The position numbers and the translations under genes were made by a program. DNA of 64,000 nucleotides, from assembly GCF_014451325.2 (NCBI RefSeq), contig NZ_JACSCH020000010.1:164258-228257 (forward strand), written 5' to 3'. The notes below the pieces were generated by a model. That model saw only the letters and a list, made by a program, of their open reading frames with translations. It was not told the DNA's origin and did no database searches. Origin of the DNA: Streptomyces sp. CB02980. GTDB lineage: Bacteria > Actinomycetota > Actinomycetes > Streptomycetales > Streptomycetaceae. How positions within the stretch are numbered: position 1 is the stretch's first letter; each line of letters begins with the position of its first letter. This document shows, piece by piece, positions 1 to 8,116 of this stretch.

Positions 1-2
1 GC

Positions 3-152
3 GACGCCGGCCCGTCGCCCCATCCCGGGAGCACCGACCCGGGCGCCGCGCCCCACCCCGTCGCCGTGCCCCACCCCGGGAGCACCGACCCGGGCGCCGT
101 GCCCCACCCCGGGACGAGTGACGCCGCCCCTCTGCCGGGCGCCGACTCCTGA
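3..152 (+). CDS. C-terminal end of a Pro/Gly/Ala-rich protein (partial)
   Basis: Only the last 49 codons lie in the window. The third forward frame stays open from the edge to a TGA at 150-152 and reads as a low-complexity tail with a repeated block resembling HPGSTDPGA. No domain can be recognised, so no function is offered. The frame was chosen because it alone ends directly before a strong terminator and keeps a regular peptide repeat. The frame choice is an inference. Confidence 0.5.
   Translation, partial: DAGPSPHPGSTDPGAAPHPVAVPHPGSTDPGAVPHPGTSDAAPLPGADS
19..110 (+). repeat. Imperfect direct repeat in a protein tail
   Basis: A block of about 30 bases containing CCCGGGAGCACCGACCCGGG occurs at about 24-50 and again 51 bases later, followed by a shorter third partial copy near 101-113. 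In the chosen frame it encodes a Pro/Gly/Ser repeat, so it is most likely a coding repeat. Confidence 0.6.
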
Positions 153-186
153 GGGCCCTCGTCCGAAGACTTCGGACGAGGGCCCT
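152..186. terminator. Strong hairpin between convergent genes
   Basis: A perfect 16-bp stem (152-167 pairing with 171-186) closes a 3-base loop directly after the stop of the upstream gene and before the stop of the minus-strand secreted protein. It can serve both strands. There is no long T tract, as is common in streptomycetes. Confidence 0.85.
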
Positions 187-222
187 TCCGGATCCGGCGC
201 CGTGCGGCCCTCCGTGGGGCGA

Positions 223-582
223 TCAGCAGCGGATGTAGCTCATGGAGATGCTGGTGATGCTCTGCCCGGAGGGCGCGGAGACGTTGACCGGTGAAGAGTC
301 GCCCTTCGGGCCGGCCCAGTCGCTGTCCCGCCAGCCGCCCCCGGACATGTAGGCGCGGACGAAGGGGCAGCGGCCGTCCGACTTGGTGTCGTGCACGTTG
401 CCGGAGATCCGTGTGTTGTAGTCGCACCACTTCCCGTTGGCGTAGCCCTCTCCGGAGGAGATGGAGAAGTTGACGGTGCAGTCGAGCGCGCCGGATCCGC
501 CGGCGCTGGCCGACGGCGCGGTCACCGCGAGAGCGGCGGCGACCAGCGCACCGGCGGCGAGAACGCGCGATATGTGCTTCAT
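223..582 (-). CDS. Small secreted protein with four cysteines
   Basis: A 119-residue protein. The N-terminus has a basic start (MKHISR), a hydrophobic Ala/Val/Leu core and an ASA-type signal peptidase I site near residue 28, so the mature domain is about 90 residues. The mature part holds four Cys, the last being the C-terminal residue, which suggests two disulfides. It is rich in Gly, Ser, Asp and aromatic residues. The ATG at 582 was chosen because GGAGGT lies at optimal distance upstream; longer frames have no signal peptide at the start. The gene stands alone. I do not recognise the family, so no function is assigned. Confidence 0.8.
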   Translation of the reverse strand: MKHISRVLAAGALVAAALAVTAPSASAGGSGALDCTVNFSISSGEGYANGKWCDYNTRISGNVHDTKSDGRCPFVRAYMSGGGWRDSDWAGPKGDSSPVNVSAPSGQSITSISMSYIRC

Positions 583-871
583 GACGACACCTCCGTGGTT
601 CCAGACGCCGCCGATCGGCGCCTGACGGAAGGTCAACGTAATGTCCGACATCTGCGGAATGGCCTGCTCCACGGCGAACTCCCCCCGTGGCCCCGCCGGA
701 TTGACGCGGAAGCACCTCGCACCCCCGTCACACCCCACACCGCAACCACGCAGCGTGCCGCCACTCACCCCGCACGGAGCGAGTCCGTCCACCGGTGCCG
801 TCGGCCGGACCGCCGTTGGCTCGTTCGTTGCCGCGCCCCCGCGACCGCCTGCCCCGGCCGGGTTCCTCGTG

Positions 872-1366
872 CTAGCCGTTGAGGAACTCGGCGCACCGGT
901 AGGGGCCGAGGGACGGGCCCTCCGGCTGGCGCAGCGTGACCTCCACGTCATCCGTCCTGACCTTCGGGTCGAGTACGGACTGGGCGCGGGCCAGTGTGCA
1001 CACCAGCTGCCCCGTTCCCTGGTCGCGGCCCGTCCCCGCGTACGGGCTCTCCAGGCGCACCGTGACCTGGGAGCCCCGGCCCGTCACCGTGTAGCCGCCG
1101 AGCTCCACGAGGTTGGTGAGGCCGTCACGCTGTTCGGCGGGCGGCGGGCCGCTCGCGAGCAGCTTCACCACCGAGCCGAGGTTCTCGATCTCCCTGTCGA
1201 GCACGGGCACACCCCGCAGCCCGCTGTCCGACGCGTAGTACAGCCGGATCCCGCGCGTCGGCCCGGTCGCCGGCTCACCCGCCCCTATCACCCCCGTCGG
1301 CTGCACACCGCACCCCACCAGGACGGTCCCGAGGAGGGAGACCAGCACGCGTGCCCTTACCTTCAC
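872..1366 (-). CDS. Lipoprotein with GerMN-like domain, third gene of a two-component operon
   Basis: A 164-residue protein starting at GTG 1366, which overlaps the TGA of the sensor kinase by four bases (GTGA). The N-terminus is a lipoprotein signal ending in the lipobox LVGC near residue 19. The rest resembles a GerMN domain, with an LYY strand, a VPV segment and an LLASGPP loop. Such lipoproteins are often encoded with AfsQ- or Cse-like kinases in streptomycetes and may act as accessory envelope sensors; that role is inference. Lipid anchoring is well supported, the GerMN assignment moderately. Confidence 0.75.
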   Translation of the reverse strand: MKVRARVLVSLLGTVLVGCGVQPTGVIGAGEPATGPTRGIRLYYASDSGLRGVPVLDREIENLGSVVKLLASGPPPAEQRDGLTNLVELGGYTVTGRGSQVTVRLESPYAGTGRDQGTGQLVCTLARAQSVLDPKVRTDDVEVTLRQPEGPSLGPYRCAEFLNG

Positions 1367-2973
1367 TCCGCGTCCTCTCCCGTACGCCGCAGGGGCAGCC
1401 ACAGGGTGAACACCGCGCCACCCTCCGGTCCTTCGGCGACGATCGTGCCGCCGTGCAGCCGCGCGTTCTCCAGGGCGATCGCCGTCCCGAGGCCGCTGCC
1501 CTGGCCGCCGGTGTCGGCCGCGCTCCGCGTACGGGCCGCGTCCGCCTTGTAGAAGCGGTCGAAGACCCGCTCCCGGGCCTCCGGGGGCAGCCCCGGGCCG
1601 TGGTCGGCGACCTCCACCGTCACCCACTCCTCGCCCGCGTCGGCGCGCGTGCCCGGCGGCGTGCTCGTCGCCCCCGTCGTCCTCGGCGTCGTGCTCGTGC
1701 TCGTGCCGAGGGTCACGATGACCGGCGGCGCTCCGTGCCGCAGCGCGTTGCCCACCAGGTTCGCCACGATCACATCGACGCGCCGCCGGTCGACCACCGC
1801 CCGTACGCCTTCGTCGAGATGGACCTCCACCCGGTCGGTCCACCCGCGCAGCGCCAGGGACGCCCGTACCGTGTCGGCGAGATCGGTCTCGGCCGCGTTG
1901 AGCCGGATCGCGTTCGCGTCGAAACGGGAGATCTCCATCAGGTCCTCGACGAGCCGCGAGAGCCGCGCCGTCTCCGCGCCCACCGTGCGCGCCGCCCGCG
2001 CCGCGTCCGGCGGCAGCTGGTCGGCGTCCTCCTCCAGGACGGTCGCGACCATCGTCATCGCCGCCAGCGGCGTGCGCAGCTCGTGCGACACGTCCGCGAC
2101 GAAGCGGCGCGCCTTCGCCTCCTGCTCGCGCAGCCGCGCGTCCGAGGCCTGCAGGGCGTCCGCCGTCTCGTTGAACGTCCGTGCCAGATCGGCGAGTTCG
2201 TCGTGCCCCTTGACCGCGACCCGGCTCCCGAGGTCGCCCTCCGCGAGCTCACGTGTGGCCCGCCCCAGCTTCCGTACGGGACGCAGGACCGTTCCGGCGG
2301 CGAGCAGCGCCAGGATCGCGGCCAGCACGACCACCGGCAGGATGCCGGCCCGTACGGAGTCCAACAGGGCGGCGGTGTCGTCGCGTTCGGCGCGGAGATC
2401 GGTGATCGCGAAGACCTCGAGGCCGGAGAAACGGCGGTCCCCGTCCGCGTACGTCACGGGCATGCCGACCACGAGGTACGGCTCGTCCCGCCACATCACC
2501 CGCTGGAACCGGGTCCCGTCCCCGGCCCGTACGGCGCTCCGCAGCTCGACGGTGATCCGGCCCTCCGTGTCGGCGAGCGGGTCGGACACCGCGACGAGGT
2601 CCTGGTAGCGGGCGACGACGATCCGGGCGCCGAGGCCGTCCGAGACCTTCGCCGCGAACCGGGCCAGCGACCGCTGGTCGGGCGGCAGGTCGAAGTCGGC
2701 CGCCACCGCGGTGACGCGCGTCCGTACGTCGTTCACCGCGGCGTCCTGGGTACGCCGGAGGACGGCGGTCCGCGCGTCCCGGTAGGCGAGCGCGGTCGCG
2801 GTCACCGCGCTGATGAGCGCGACGACGACGAAGGTCACGACGAGCCGGGTCCGCAGCCCGCCGACGAGCCGCCGGGAGCGTCGCTTCGGGGAGCCTCCGA
2901 CGGGGTGGGCACCACCCGCACCACCCGCACCGCCCGCACCGCCCGCACCACCCGTACCTCCGGTCCCGCTCAC
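1363..2973 (-). CDS. Two-component sensor histidine kinase
   Basis: A 536-residue kinase of standard layout. It has a Gly/Ala-repeat N-terminus, a membrane segment near residues 35-55, an extracytoplasmic region, a second membrane segment near 205-228, a HAMP linker, a HisKA helix with VSHELRTPL around the phosphorylated His, then an ATPase domain with an N box (NLVGNALRHG) and a G box (DHGPGLP). A Thr-rich insert of about 25 residues sits between the N and G boxes. The GTG start at 2973 overlaps the regulator stop by four bases, so kinase and regulator are translationally coupled. The likely job is envelope stress sensing, possibly controlling the divergent efflux operon. Confidence 0.95.
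   Translation of the reverse strand: MSGTGGTGGAGGAGGAGGAGGAHPVGGSPKRRSRRLVGGLRTRLVVTFVVVALISAVTATALAYRDARTAVLRRTQDAAVNDVRTRVTAVAADFDLPPDQRSLARFAAKVSDGLGARIVVARYQDLVAVSDPLADTEGRITVELRSAVRAGDGTRFQRVMWRDEPYLVVGMPVTYADGDRRFSGLEVFAITDLRAERDDTAALLDSVRAGILPVVVLAAILALLAAGTVLRPVRKLGRATRELAEGDLGSRVAVKGHDELADLARTFNETADALQASDARLREQEAKARRFVADVSHELRTPLAAMTMVATVLEEDADQLPPDAARAARTVGAETARLSRLVEDLMEISRFDANAIRLNAAETDLADTVRASLALRGWTDRVEVHLDEGVRAVVDRRRVDVIVANLVGNALRHGAPPVIVTLGTSTSTTPRTTGATSTPPGTRADAGEEWVTVEVADHGPGLPPEARERVFDRFYKADAARTRSAADTGGQGSGLGTAIALENARLHGGTIVAEGPEGGAVFTLWLPLRRTGEDAE
2912..2965 (-). repeat. 9-bp tandem repeat encoding a Gly-Gly-Ala tail at the kinase N-terminus
   Basis: About five near-identical 9-base units (CCCGCACCA/G on the plus strand) encode repeated GGA tripeptides near residues 4-21 of the sensor kinase. 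Copy number may vary between strains. Confidence 0.75.
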
Positions 2974-3692
2974 AGCGGCCCGAAGCGGTAGCCGAAGCCC
3001 CGCACGGTCTGGACGTACCGAGGCTTCGCCGGTACGTCCTCCAGCTTCGCCCGCAGGCGGCCGACCGCCGCGTCCACCAGCCGGGAGTCACCGAGGAAGG
3101 AGTGGTCCCAGACCGAGGCGAGGAGCTGCTCGCGGCTGAAGACCCGGCCGGGTGAGGCGGACAGTTCGAGGAGCAGCCGCAGCTCGGTGGGCGGCAACGG
3201 GATCAGCACGCCGTGCTTGGTGACGGTGAGACCGGCGCGGTCGATCGCCAGGCCGGCGAACTCGGCGCCGGCCGAGGTCTGAGCGCCCGCCGGTCCCGCC
3301 AGCCCCGCAGGCCCCGACGGCTCCACGCGGCGCAGCGCGGCCCGGATGCGGGCCTCCAGGACGGGTGCGGTGACCGGCTTGACCACGTAGTCGTCGGCAC
3401 CGGCCTCCAGACCCGTCACGATGTCGTGGTCGTCCCCGCGCGCGGTCAGCATGATGACCGGAAGCGTGGTCGTACGGGCGCGGATGCGGCGGCACACCTC
3501 GAACCCGTCCATCCCCGGCAGCATCAGGTCGAGGACGGCCAGCTCGATCTTCGCGCCGGCCGGTGCGTCGAGCAGCGCGAGCGCCTCCTCGCCGGTGGCC
3601 GCCGTGTCGACGTCGTACCCGTGCCGGCGCAGCACGAGCTCCATTCCGTCCCGTACGGACGCGTCGTCCTCGATGAGCAGTACATGCGGCAT
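2970..3692 (-). CDS. OmpR/PhoB-type response regulator
   Basis: A 240-residue regulator with a receiver domain and a C-terminal winged helix. The receiver shows the acidic pair (LLIEDD), the phospho-acceptor Asp in VLDLMLPGMDG, the T in MLTARGD and the Lys in VVKPV. The linker is Gly/Pro/Ala-rich. The winged helix carries TELRLLLEL and the C-terminal YVQTVRGFGYRF hairpin typical of the family. It most resembles AfsQ1 and CseB. The ATG at 3692 has no Shine-Dalgarno but a CATAAT hexamer seven bases upstream, suggesting a leaderless transcript. First gene of the regulator/kinase/lipoprotein operon. Confidence 0.95.
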   Translation of the reverse strand: MPHVLLIEDDASVRDGMELVLRRHGYDVDTAATGEEALALLDAPAGAKIELAVLDLMLPGMDGFEVCRRIRARTTTLPVIMLTARGDDHDIVTGLEAGADDYVVKPVTAPVLEARIRAALRRVEPSGPAGLAGPAGAQTSAGAEFAGLAIDRAGLTVTKHGVLIPLPPTELRLLLELSASPGRVFSREQLLASVWDHSFLGDSRLVDAAVGRLRAKLEDVPAKPRYVQTVRGFGYRFGPL

Positions 3693-3826
3693 GCCGTCGA
3701 TTATGGGTGCCGCGCGGGCCCGTCCAGTGCCCCGGCAGGGGCTCGATGCGCAGGTCGGGGGCATTGTTACGTTCTCATCATGTCGCCATGGAATCGCCAT
3801 CACGTGGCGTGACGAGGGTGGTGGCC
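3693..3826. promoter_or_regulatory. Divergent promoter region between two-component and efflux operons
   Basis: This 134-base gap separates divergent operons. It holds a minus-strand CATAAT (3700-3705) seven bases before the regulator ATG and a TACGTT near 3767 on the plus strand. A perfect inverted repeat TCACG-tgg-CGTGA (3800-3812) lies just before the ribosome site of the lipoprotein gene. A regulator binding here could control both operons; the site itself is a guess. Confidence 0.45.
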
Positions 3827-4528
3827 ATGACCCCGAAGACAAGCTCCCGAGTCATGGCCCGTGCCCTTCCCGGTGACCTCCGCCGTGCCGTCCCCGGCGT
3901 GACCGCCCGGCTGTGCCTGACCGCCCTCGCCGTGCTCCCCGTCCTCGCCTTCTCCGCGGCGTGCGGCAGCGGCGACGACAGCGCCGGCGGCGGCAAGAAG
4001 AACGACGAGATCGCCTCGCTGCCGGAGACCGCCACCGCCTCGCCGTCCGCGCGGACCGACACCACCCCGAGCACCCGGCCCGCCGGGAAGAGCGCCTTCT
4101 ACGACGCCCAGATGGACTACGTCCGCTGCATGCGCGTCAAGGGCGGGTACAAGGACTTCCCCGACCCCAAGCTCAGCGGGCATCTCGACTGGGGGAAGGT
4201 CGAGGAGATCTCCTCCCGGCCCGGCCAGATGGAGGCCGCCAAGGGCGGCAGGAACGGCGTCTGCGTCGACGAACTCCAGAAGGTCATGCTGGCCGAGCCC
4301 AAGCGGGACCAGCAGAAGGACTACGAGTCGATGCTGGCGCACGCCAAGTGCATGCGGGACAACGGCGTCTCCCGGTTCACCAATCCGACGATGAGCGGCG
4401 GCAACGCCCAGCCGGGGGGCGACCCCAACCCGGCGTCCCCGGTCATCGACAGCGGCTCACCGGCGTACAAGCAGGCCCGCGAGGCGTGCAAGACGAAGCT
4501 GCTCGACGGTCTGGACGGCATGCAGTGA
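3827..4528 (+). CDS. Conserved lipoprotein of an ABC efflux operon
   Basis: A 233-residue protein with an N-terminal Arg-rich region, a hydrophobic stretch and a lipobox ending FSAAC near residue 45. After a Ser/Thr/Pro linker come two related segments, each with a C-M-R core (YVRCMR and AKCMRDNGV) followed by a Pro/Asp-rich turn, and two more Cys. Such duplicated C-M-R lipoproteins commonly precede MacB-like genes in actinobacteria. The ATG at 3827 has a GAGGG-type site upstream; ATGs at 3779 and 3854 are possible alternatives. Its stop overlaps the GTG of the next gene by four bases, so it is probably the surface partner of that transporter. Confidence 0.8.
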   Translation: MTPKTSSRVMARALPGDLRRAVPGVTARLCLTALAVLPVLAFSAACGSGDDSAGGGKKNDEIASLPETATASPSARTDTTPSTRPAGKSAFYDAQMDYVRCMRVKGGYKDFPDPKLSGHLDWGKVEEISSRPGQMEAAKGGRNGVCVDELQKVMLAEPKRDQQKDYESMLAHAKCMRDNGVSRFTNPTMSGGNAQPGGDPNPASPVIDSGSPAYKQAREACKTKLLDGLDGMQ

Positions 4529-5625
4529 AGCGCCGTACCGCCCTCCGCACGCTCGGCGCGGCGGCGGTCGCCGCCGCCGTCGCCGGGGGAGTCGTCCTCC
4601 TGGGGGACTTCGGACTCCTCGACGAGGGCGCGGGCGGCTCCGGAGCCGCCGGAAAGGGCGGCGATCTGCCGCCCGCCACCGCGACCGTCGTACGAACCGA
4701 CCTCGTCCGGTCCAAGACCGTCGACGGCAGGCTCGACTTCGCGCAGCGCCGCCCCGTCAGGTCCGCCGTCGACGGCACCATCACGGTCGCCGCCACCGAG
4801 GGCAGGACGCTGACCCGGGGGCAGGCCCTGTACGAGCTCAACGACAAGCCCGTCACCCTCCTCTACGGTCCCGTCCCGATGTTCCGCGAGATGAAGACCG
4901 GCGACCGGGGCAGCGACGTACTCCAACTGGAGCGCAACCTGCGCGACCTGGGGTACGGAGCCGGGGTCTACGTCGACACCCGCTACGACGAGGACACCGA
5001 GACAGCGGTCAAGCAGTGGCAGAAGTCCCTGAACCGCGAGCCCACCGGAAAGGTCGGCAGAGGAGACGTCGTCTTCCAGCCCGGCCAGGTCAAGGTGGTC
5101 TCCGTCGACGCCGCGCTCGCCGACCAGGTCGGCCCCGGCGAGGCCGTCCTGACCATCGCCTCCACCAAACCCGTCGTCAGGGCCCACCTGGACCAGACCG
5201 ACGGCGCGCTCACCGCCGCCGGCACCAAGGTCGAGGTCACACTGCCCAGCGGGAAGACCGTGGCCGGGCGGGTCGCCGGCACCGTACGCCCCGAGGAGAC
5301 CGGTTCCGGGGACGGTGCCGTGTCGCAGGAGGGCATCGTCGTCGAGGTCGTCCTCGACGACGGGGCGCGTGCGGCGTCCGGCGAGGACGCCAAGGCGTCG
5401 GCCGCCGTGAAGTTCGTCAGCGAGGCCCGCAGAGGAGTCCTCGTGGTGCCCGTCGAGGCGGTCCTCGCCCTGCGCGGTGAGAACGGCGGTTACGGCCTCC
5501 AGATCGTCCAGGGCACCACCACGAGGACGATACGGGTGGAGACGGGCATGACCGCCGACGGGCAGATCGAGGTCAGCGGCCCGGACGTGAAGGAAGGCCT
5601 GAAGGTCGGAATGGCGGCCTCATGA
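4525..5625 (+). CDS. Efflux membrane-fusion (HlyD-like) protein with peptidoglycan-binding domain
   Basis: A 366-residue protein with a signal anchor near residues 8-27, then a biotinyl/lipoyl-like beta segment, then a PG_binding_1 domain around residues 125-185 (motifs GDRGSDVLQLERNLRDLGY and DEDTETAVKQWQ). The second half of the hairpin/barrel and a C-terminal membrane-proximal domain follow. This layout is usual for actinobacterial MacA-like adaptors, where the inserted domain may contact the cell wall. The GTG start overlaps the lipoprotein stop by four bases and its own stop overlaps the ATPase ATG by four bases. Confidence 0.9.
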   Translation: MKRRTALRTLGAAAVAAAVAGGVVLLGDFGLLDEGAGGSGAAGKGGDLPPATATVVRTDLVRSKTVDGRLDFAQRRPVRSAVDGTITVAATEGRTLTRGQALYELNDKPVTLLYGPVPMFREMKTGDRGSDVLQLERNLRDLGYGAGVYVDTRYDEDTETAVKQWQKSLNREPTGKVGRGDVVFQPGQVKVVSVDAALADQVGPGEAVLTIASTKPVVRAHLDQTDGALTAAGTKVEVTLPSGKTVAGRVAGTVRPEETGSGDGAVSQEGIVVEVVLDDGARAASGEDAKASAAVKFVSEARRGVLVVPVEAVLALRGENGGYGLQIVQGTTTRTIRVETGMTADGQIEVSGPDVKEGLKVGMAAS

Positions 5626-6440
5626 CCCCGGACCGCACCAGGACCGCCGCAGCCCGCGCCGAGGATGCCCGGGCCCGTACCAGGCCCGCCCCGGCCCCCG
5701 CCGGGAAACCCGCGGCACCCGCCCCCGTCGTGGAACTGCGGGACGCCACCAAGTCGTACCCCGGGGGTGTCCACGCCCTGCGCGGCGTGAACCTCACCGT
5801 CGGCGCAGGTGAACTGCTCGCCGTCGTCGGCCCCTCCGGGTCCGGCAAGTCCACGATGCTCCACGTCATGGGCACCCTCGACAAGCCCACCAGTGGCACC
5901 GTCCGGATCGCCGGCCACGACGTGTCCGCACTCTCCGACAACCGCCTCTCCGCACTCCGCGCCCGCCACATCGGCTTCGTGTTCCAGCACTTCCACCTCG
6001 CGGCGGGACGTGACGCCGTCGACAACGTCGCCGACGGGCTGCTGTACGCGGGCGTGCCGCTGCGGGAACGCCGGGCGCGGGCGCGGGCGGCGCTGGACCG
6101 GGTACGCCTCGGTCACCGCCACTCCCACACGCCGAACGAGCTGTCCGGCGGCGAGAAGCAGCGCGTGGCCATCGCCCGCGCGCTGGTGGGGGAGCCCCGG
6201 CTGCTGCTCGCGGACGAGCCCACCGGCGCCCTCGACACCGCCTCGGGGGAGATCGTCATGGAGCTGCTGCACGAGCTGAACGCCGCGGGCACCACGATCT
6301 GCGTCATCACCCACGACAACGAGATCGCGGACTCGCTGCCGCGCCGGGTCCGCTTCAAGGACGGCGAGATCGTCTCGGACGAGCACGGTGTCCTTTCGGA
6401 CGAGCACCGTGTCCTTCCCGGAGAAGGAGCCGCGCCGTGA
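5622..6440 (+). CDS. ABC transporter ATP-binding protein (MacB/LolD-like)
   Basis: A 272-residue ATPase. Walker A is GPSGSGKST, the Q loop follows FVFQHFHL, the signature is LSGGEKQRV, Walker B is LLLADEPTGALD and the switch His lies in VITHD. About 35 extra Ala/Pro/Arg residues precede the core. It belongs to the lipoprotein-release/macrolide-export subclass that works with FtsX-type permeases. It shares four-base overlaps with both neighbours, implying balanced expression with adaptor and permease. Confidence 0.95.
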   Translation: MTPDRTRTAAARAEDARARTRPAPAPAGKPAAPAPVVELRDATKSYPGGVHALRGVNLTVGAGELLAVVGPSGSGKSTMLHVMGTLDKPTSGTVRIAGHDVSALSDNRLSALRARHIGFVFQHFHLAAGRDAVDNVADGLLYAGVPLRERRARARAALDRVRLGHRHSHTPNELSGGEKQRVAIARALVGEPRLLLADEPTGALDTASGEIVMELLHELNAAGTTICVITHDNEIADSLPRRVRFKDGEIVSDEHGVLSDEHRVLPGEGAAP

Positions 6441-7630
6441 AAGGCACCCTCAAGCCCTCGCGTCTGTCCGCCGGCGACGTCCTCCGGGTCGGCTCGGTCG
6501 GTCTCCGCGCGCGCCGCGCGCGCGTGGTGCTGTCGGCGCTCGGCATCGCCATCGGCATCGCGACCATGGTCGCGGTCGTCGGCCTCTCCGAGTCCAGCCG
6601 GGCGGACCTGATGGCCCGGCTCGACCGGCTCGGCACCAACCTCCTGACCGCCGAGGCGGGCAAGGACGCCCTGGGCAAGGAGATCAAACTCCCCAAGAAC
6701 GCGGTCGCGATGGTCGAGCGCATCGGCCCCGTCCGGCACGCCACCGGAACAGGCGATGTCGACGCCCGGATCCGCCGCAGCGATCTGGTCCCCGAGGAGC
6801 GCACCGCCGGCGTCACCACCCAGGCGGTCCGCACCGACCTCCTGGCCGCGCTCGGCGGCGAGGTCGACAAGGGCGCCTGGCTGGACCCGGCCGGCGAACG
6901 GCTCCCGGTCACGGTCCTCGGAGCGGTGGCCGCCGACCGGCTCGGCATCACCCGCACCGGCGAGACGATCATGATGAACGACACCCGAGTGGTCGTCGTC
7001 GGCATCCTGAAGCCGCTCGAACTGGTCCCGAACCTCGACCGGGTGGCGATGGTCGGATTCCCCGCCGCCGAGCGTCACTTCGGCTTCGACGGTCACCCGA
7101 CCACGATCTTCGAGCGCTCCACGGACGCCTCGGTGGAGGACGTACGGGCGATCCTGGCCCGCACGATCAGCCCCGGCGGCGAGGCGGGCGTCAAGGTCTC
7201 CCGTCCCTCCGACGCGCTCGCCGCCAAGGCGGCCACCGACAAGGGCCTGACGACCCTGATGCTGGGCCTGGGCGCGGTGGCGCTCCTGGTCGGCGGTGTC
7301 GGCGTCGCCAACACCATGGTCATCTCCGTCCTGGAGCGCCGTCAGGAGATCGGCCTGCGCCGCTCCCTGGGCGCGACCCGCAACGCGATCCGGCTGCAGT
7401 TCCTCACCGAGTCACTGCTGTTGTCCGCCCTGGGCGGGGCGACGGGCGCGCTGCTCGGGGCGGCGGCGACGTACGGCTTCGCTCGGGTCCAGGACTGGAC
7501 GGCGGTCGTCCCGCCCTGGTCCCTCGCGGGGGGCCTCGCCGCCACCCTCCTGATCGGGGTGATCGCCGGCCTCTACCCGGCGATCCGCGCCTCGCGCCTC
7601 CACCCGACGGTGGCGCTCAACGCGACGTGA
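6437..7630 (+). CDS. FtsX-type ABC permease
   Basis: A 397-residue permease with one N-terminal membrane helix, a large extracytoplasmic MacB-type domain (about residues 50-255) and three C-terminal helices with the conserved segment EIGLRRSLGATR between helices 2 and 3. The GTG start overlaps the ATPase stop. With the ATPase, adaptor and lipoprotein it completes a mechanotransmission-type exporter. The substrate cannot be read from sequence. Its 3' end runs 14 bases into the convergent MazG-like gene. Confidence 0.95.
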   Translation: MKGTLKPSRLSAGDVLRVGSVGLRARRARVVLSALGIAIGIATMVAVVGLSESSRADLMARLDRLGTNLLTAEAGKDALGKEIKLPKNAVAMVERIGPVRHATGTGDVDARIRRSDLVPEERTAGVTTQAVRTDLLAALGGEVDKGAWLDPAGERLPVTVLGAVAADRLGITRTGETIMMNDTRVVVVGILKPLELVPNLDRVAMVGFPAAERHFGFDGHPTTIFERSTDASVEDVRAILARTISPGGEAGVKVSRPSDALAAKAATDKGLTTLMLGLGAVALLVGGVGVANTMVISVLERRQEIGLRRSLGATRNAIRLQFLTESLLLSALGGATGALLGAAATYGFARVQDWTAVVPPWSLAGGLAATLLIGVIAGLYPAIRASRLHPTVALNAT

Positions 7631-7994
7631 CCACGGGGTCGCCGTCGTGCGGGTGCGGGTCCGTACGCGGCAGGAACCTGGCCGACTTCCGGGCGAGTAC
7701 GGAGGCGAAGAACTCGGGTGCGTCGTCGGGGCGCATCCGGGCGAGGGCGACCATGCCGGTGATCACGGCGTCGACCACCTCCTCCTGCACCTGCTCCCAG
7801 TCGTGGCTGCGGCCCTTGCGCGGGTTCGCCGCCCGGACCCCGATGACGGCCTGCGCGGCCTCGCCCACCTCCTCCGCGAGCTTGAGCACCTGCAGCGTCC
7901 ACTGCTCCTCCGCCGCGAGCCCCCGCTCGGCGTCGAACTCCGAGAACAGCGCGGCGAGCGAACGGATCGTGTCCCACGGGTCGTTGTCCCTCAC
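7617..7994 (-). CDS. MazG-like nucleotide pyrophosphohydrolase
   Basis: A 125-residue all-alpha protein. It has the MazG-type metal-binding pattern EExxE (LAEEVGEAAQ) followed about 25 residues later by ExxD (EEVVDAVI). Family members hydrolyse (d)NTPs to monophosphates and are linked to nucleotide clean-up and stress. The GTG at 7994 was chosen because GAGGAG lies six bases upstream. The final codons overlap the end of the convergent permease by 14 bases. Substrate is unknown. Confidence 0.85.
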   Translation of the reverse strand: MRDNDPWDTIRSLAALFSEFDAERGLAAEEQWTLQVLKLAEEVGEAAQAVIGVRAANPRKGRSHDWEQVQEEVVDAVITGMVALARMRPDDAPEFFASVLARKSARFLPRTDPHPHDGDPVVTSR

Positions 7995-8089
7995 GGGGTC
8001 TCCTCTGGTGTGCGGGAGGCGGCGCACCGGGCGGCCGTCGCTGTCGCGGCCGCCGGGGTGGTGTCACCCGGACGGTAGCCGCCCCACCG

Positions 8090-8107
8090 CGGGGCCCGCA
8101 GGCCCCG
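8090..8107 (-). terminator. Candidate terminator after the DEAD-box helicase
   Basis: A 7-bp G/C stem (8090-8096 with 8101-8107) and 4-base loop lies ten bases beyond the helicase stop on the minus strand. Confidence 0.5.
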
Positions 8108-8116
8108 AGGGACGGC

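Noticed and set aside
19..110. CRISPR-like repeat near the window start
   Set aside because: Only two or three imperfect copies with unequal spacing and a continuous coding frame.
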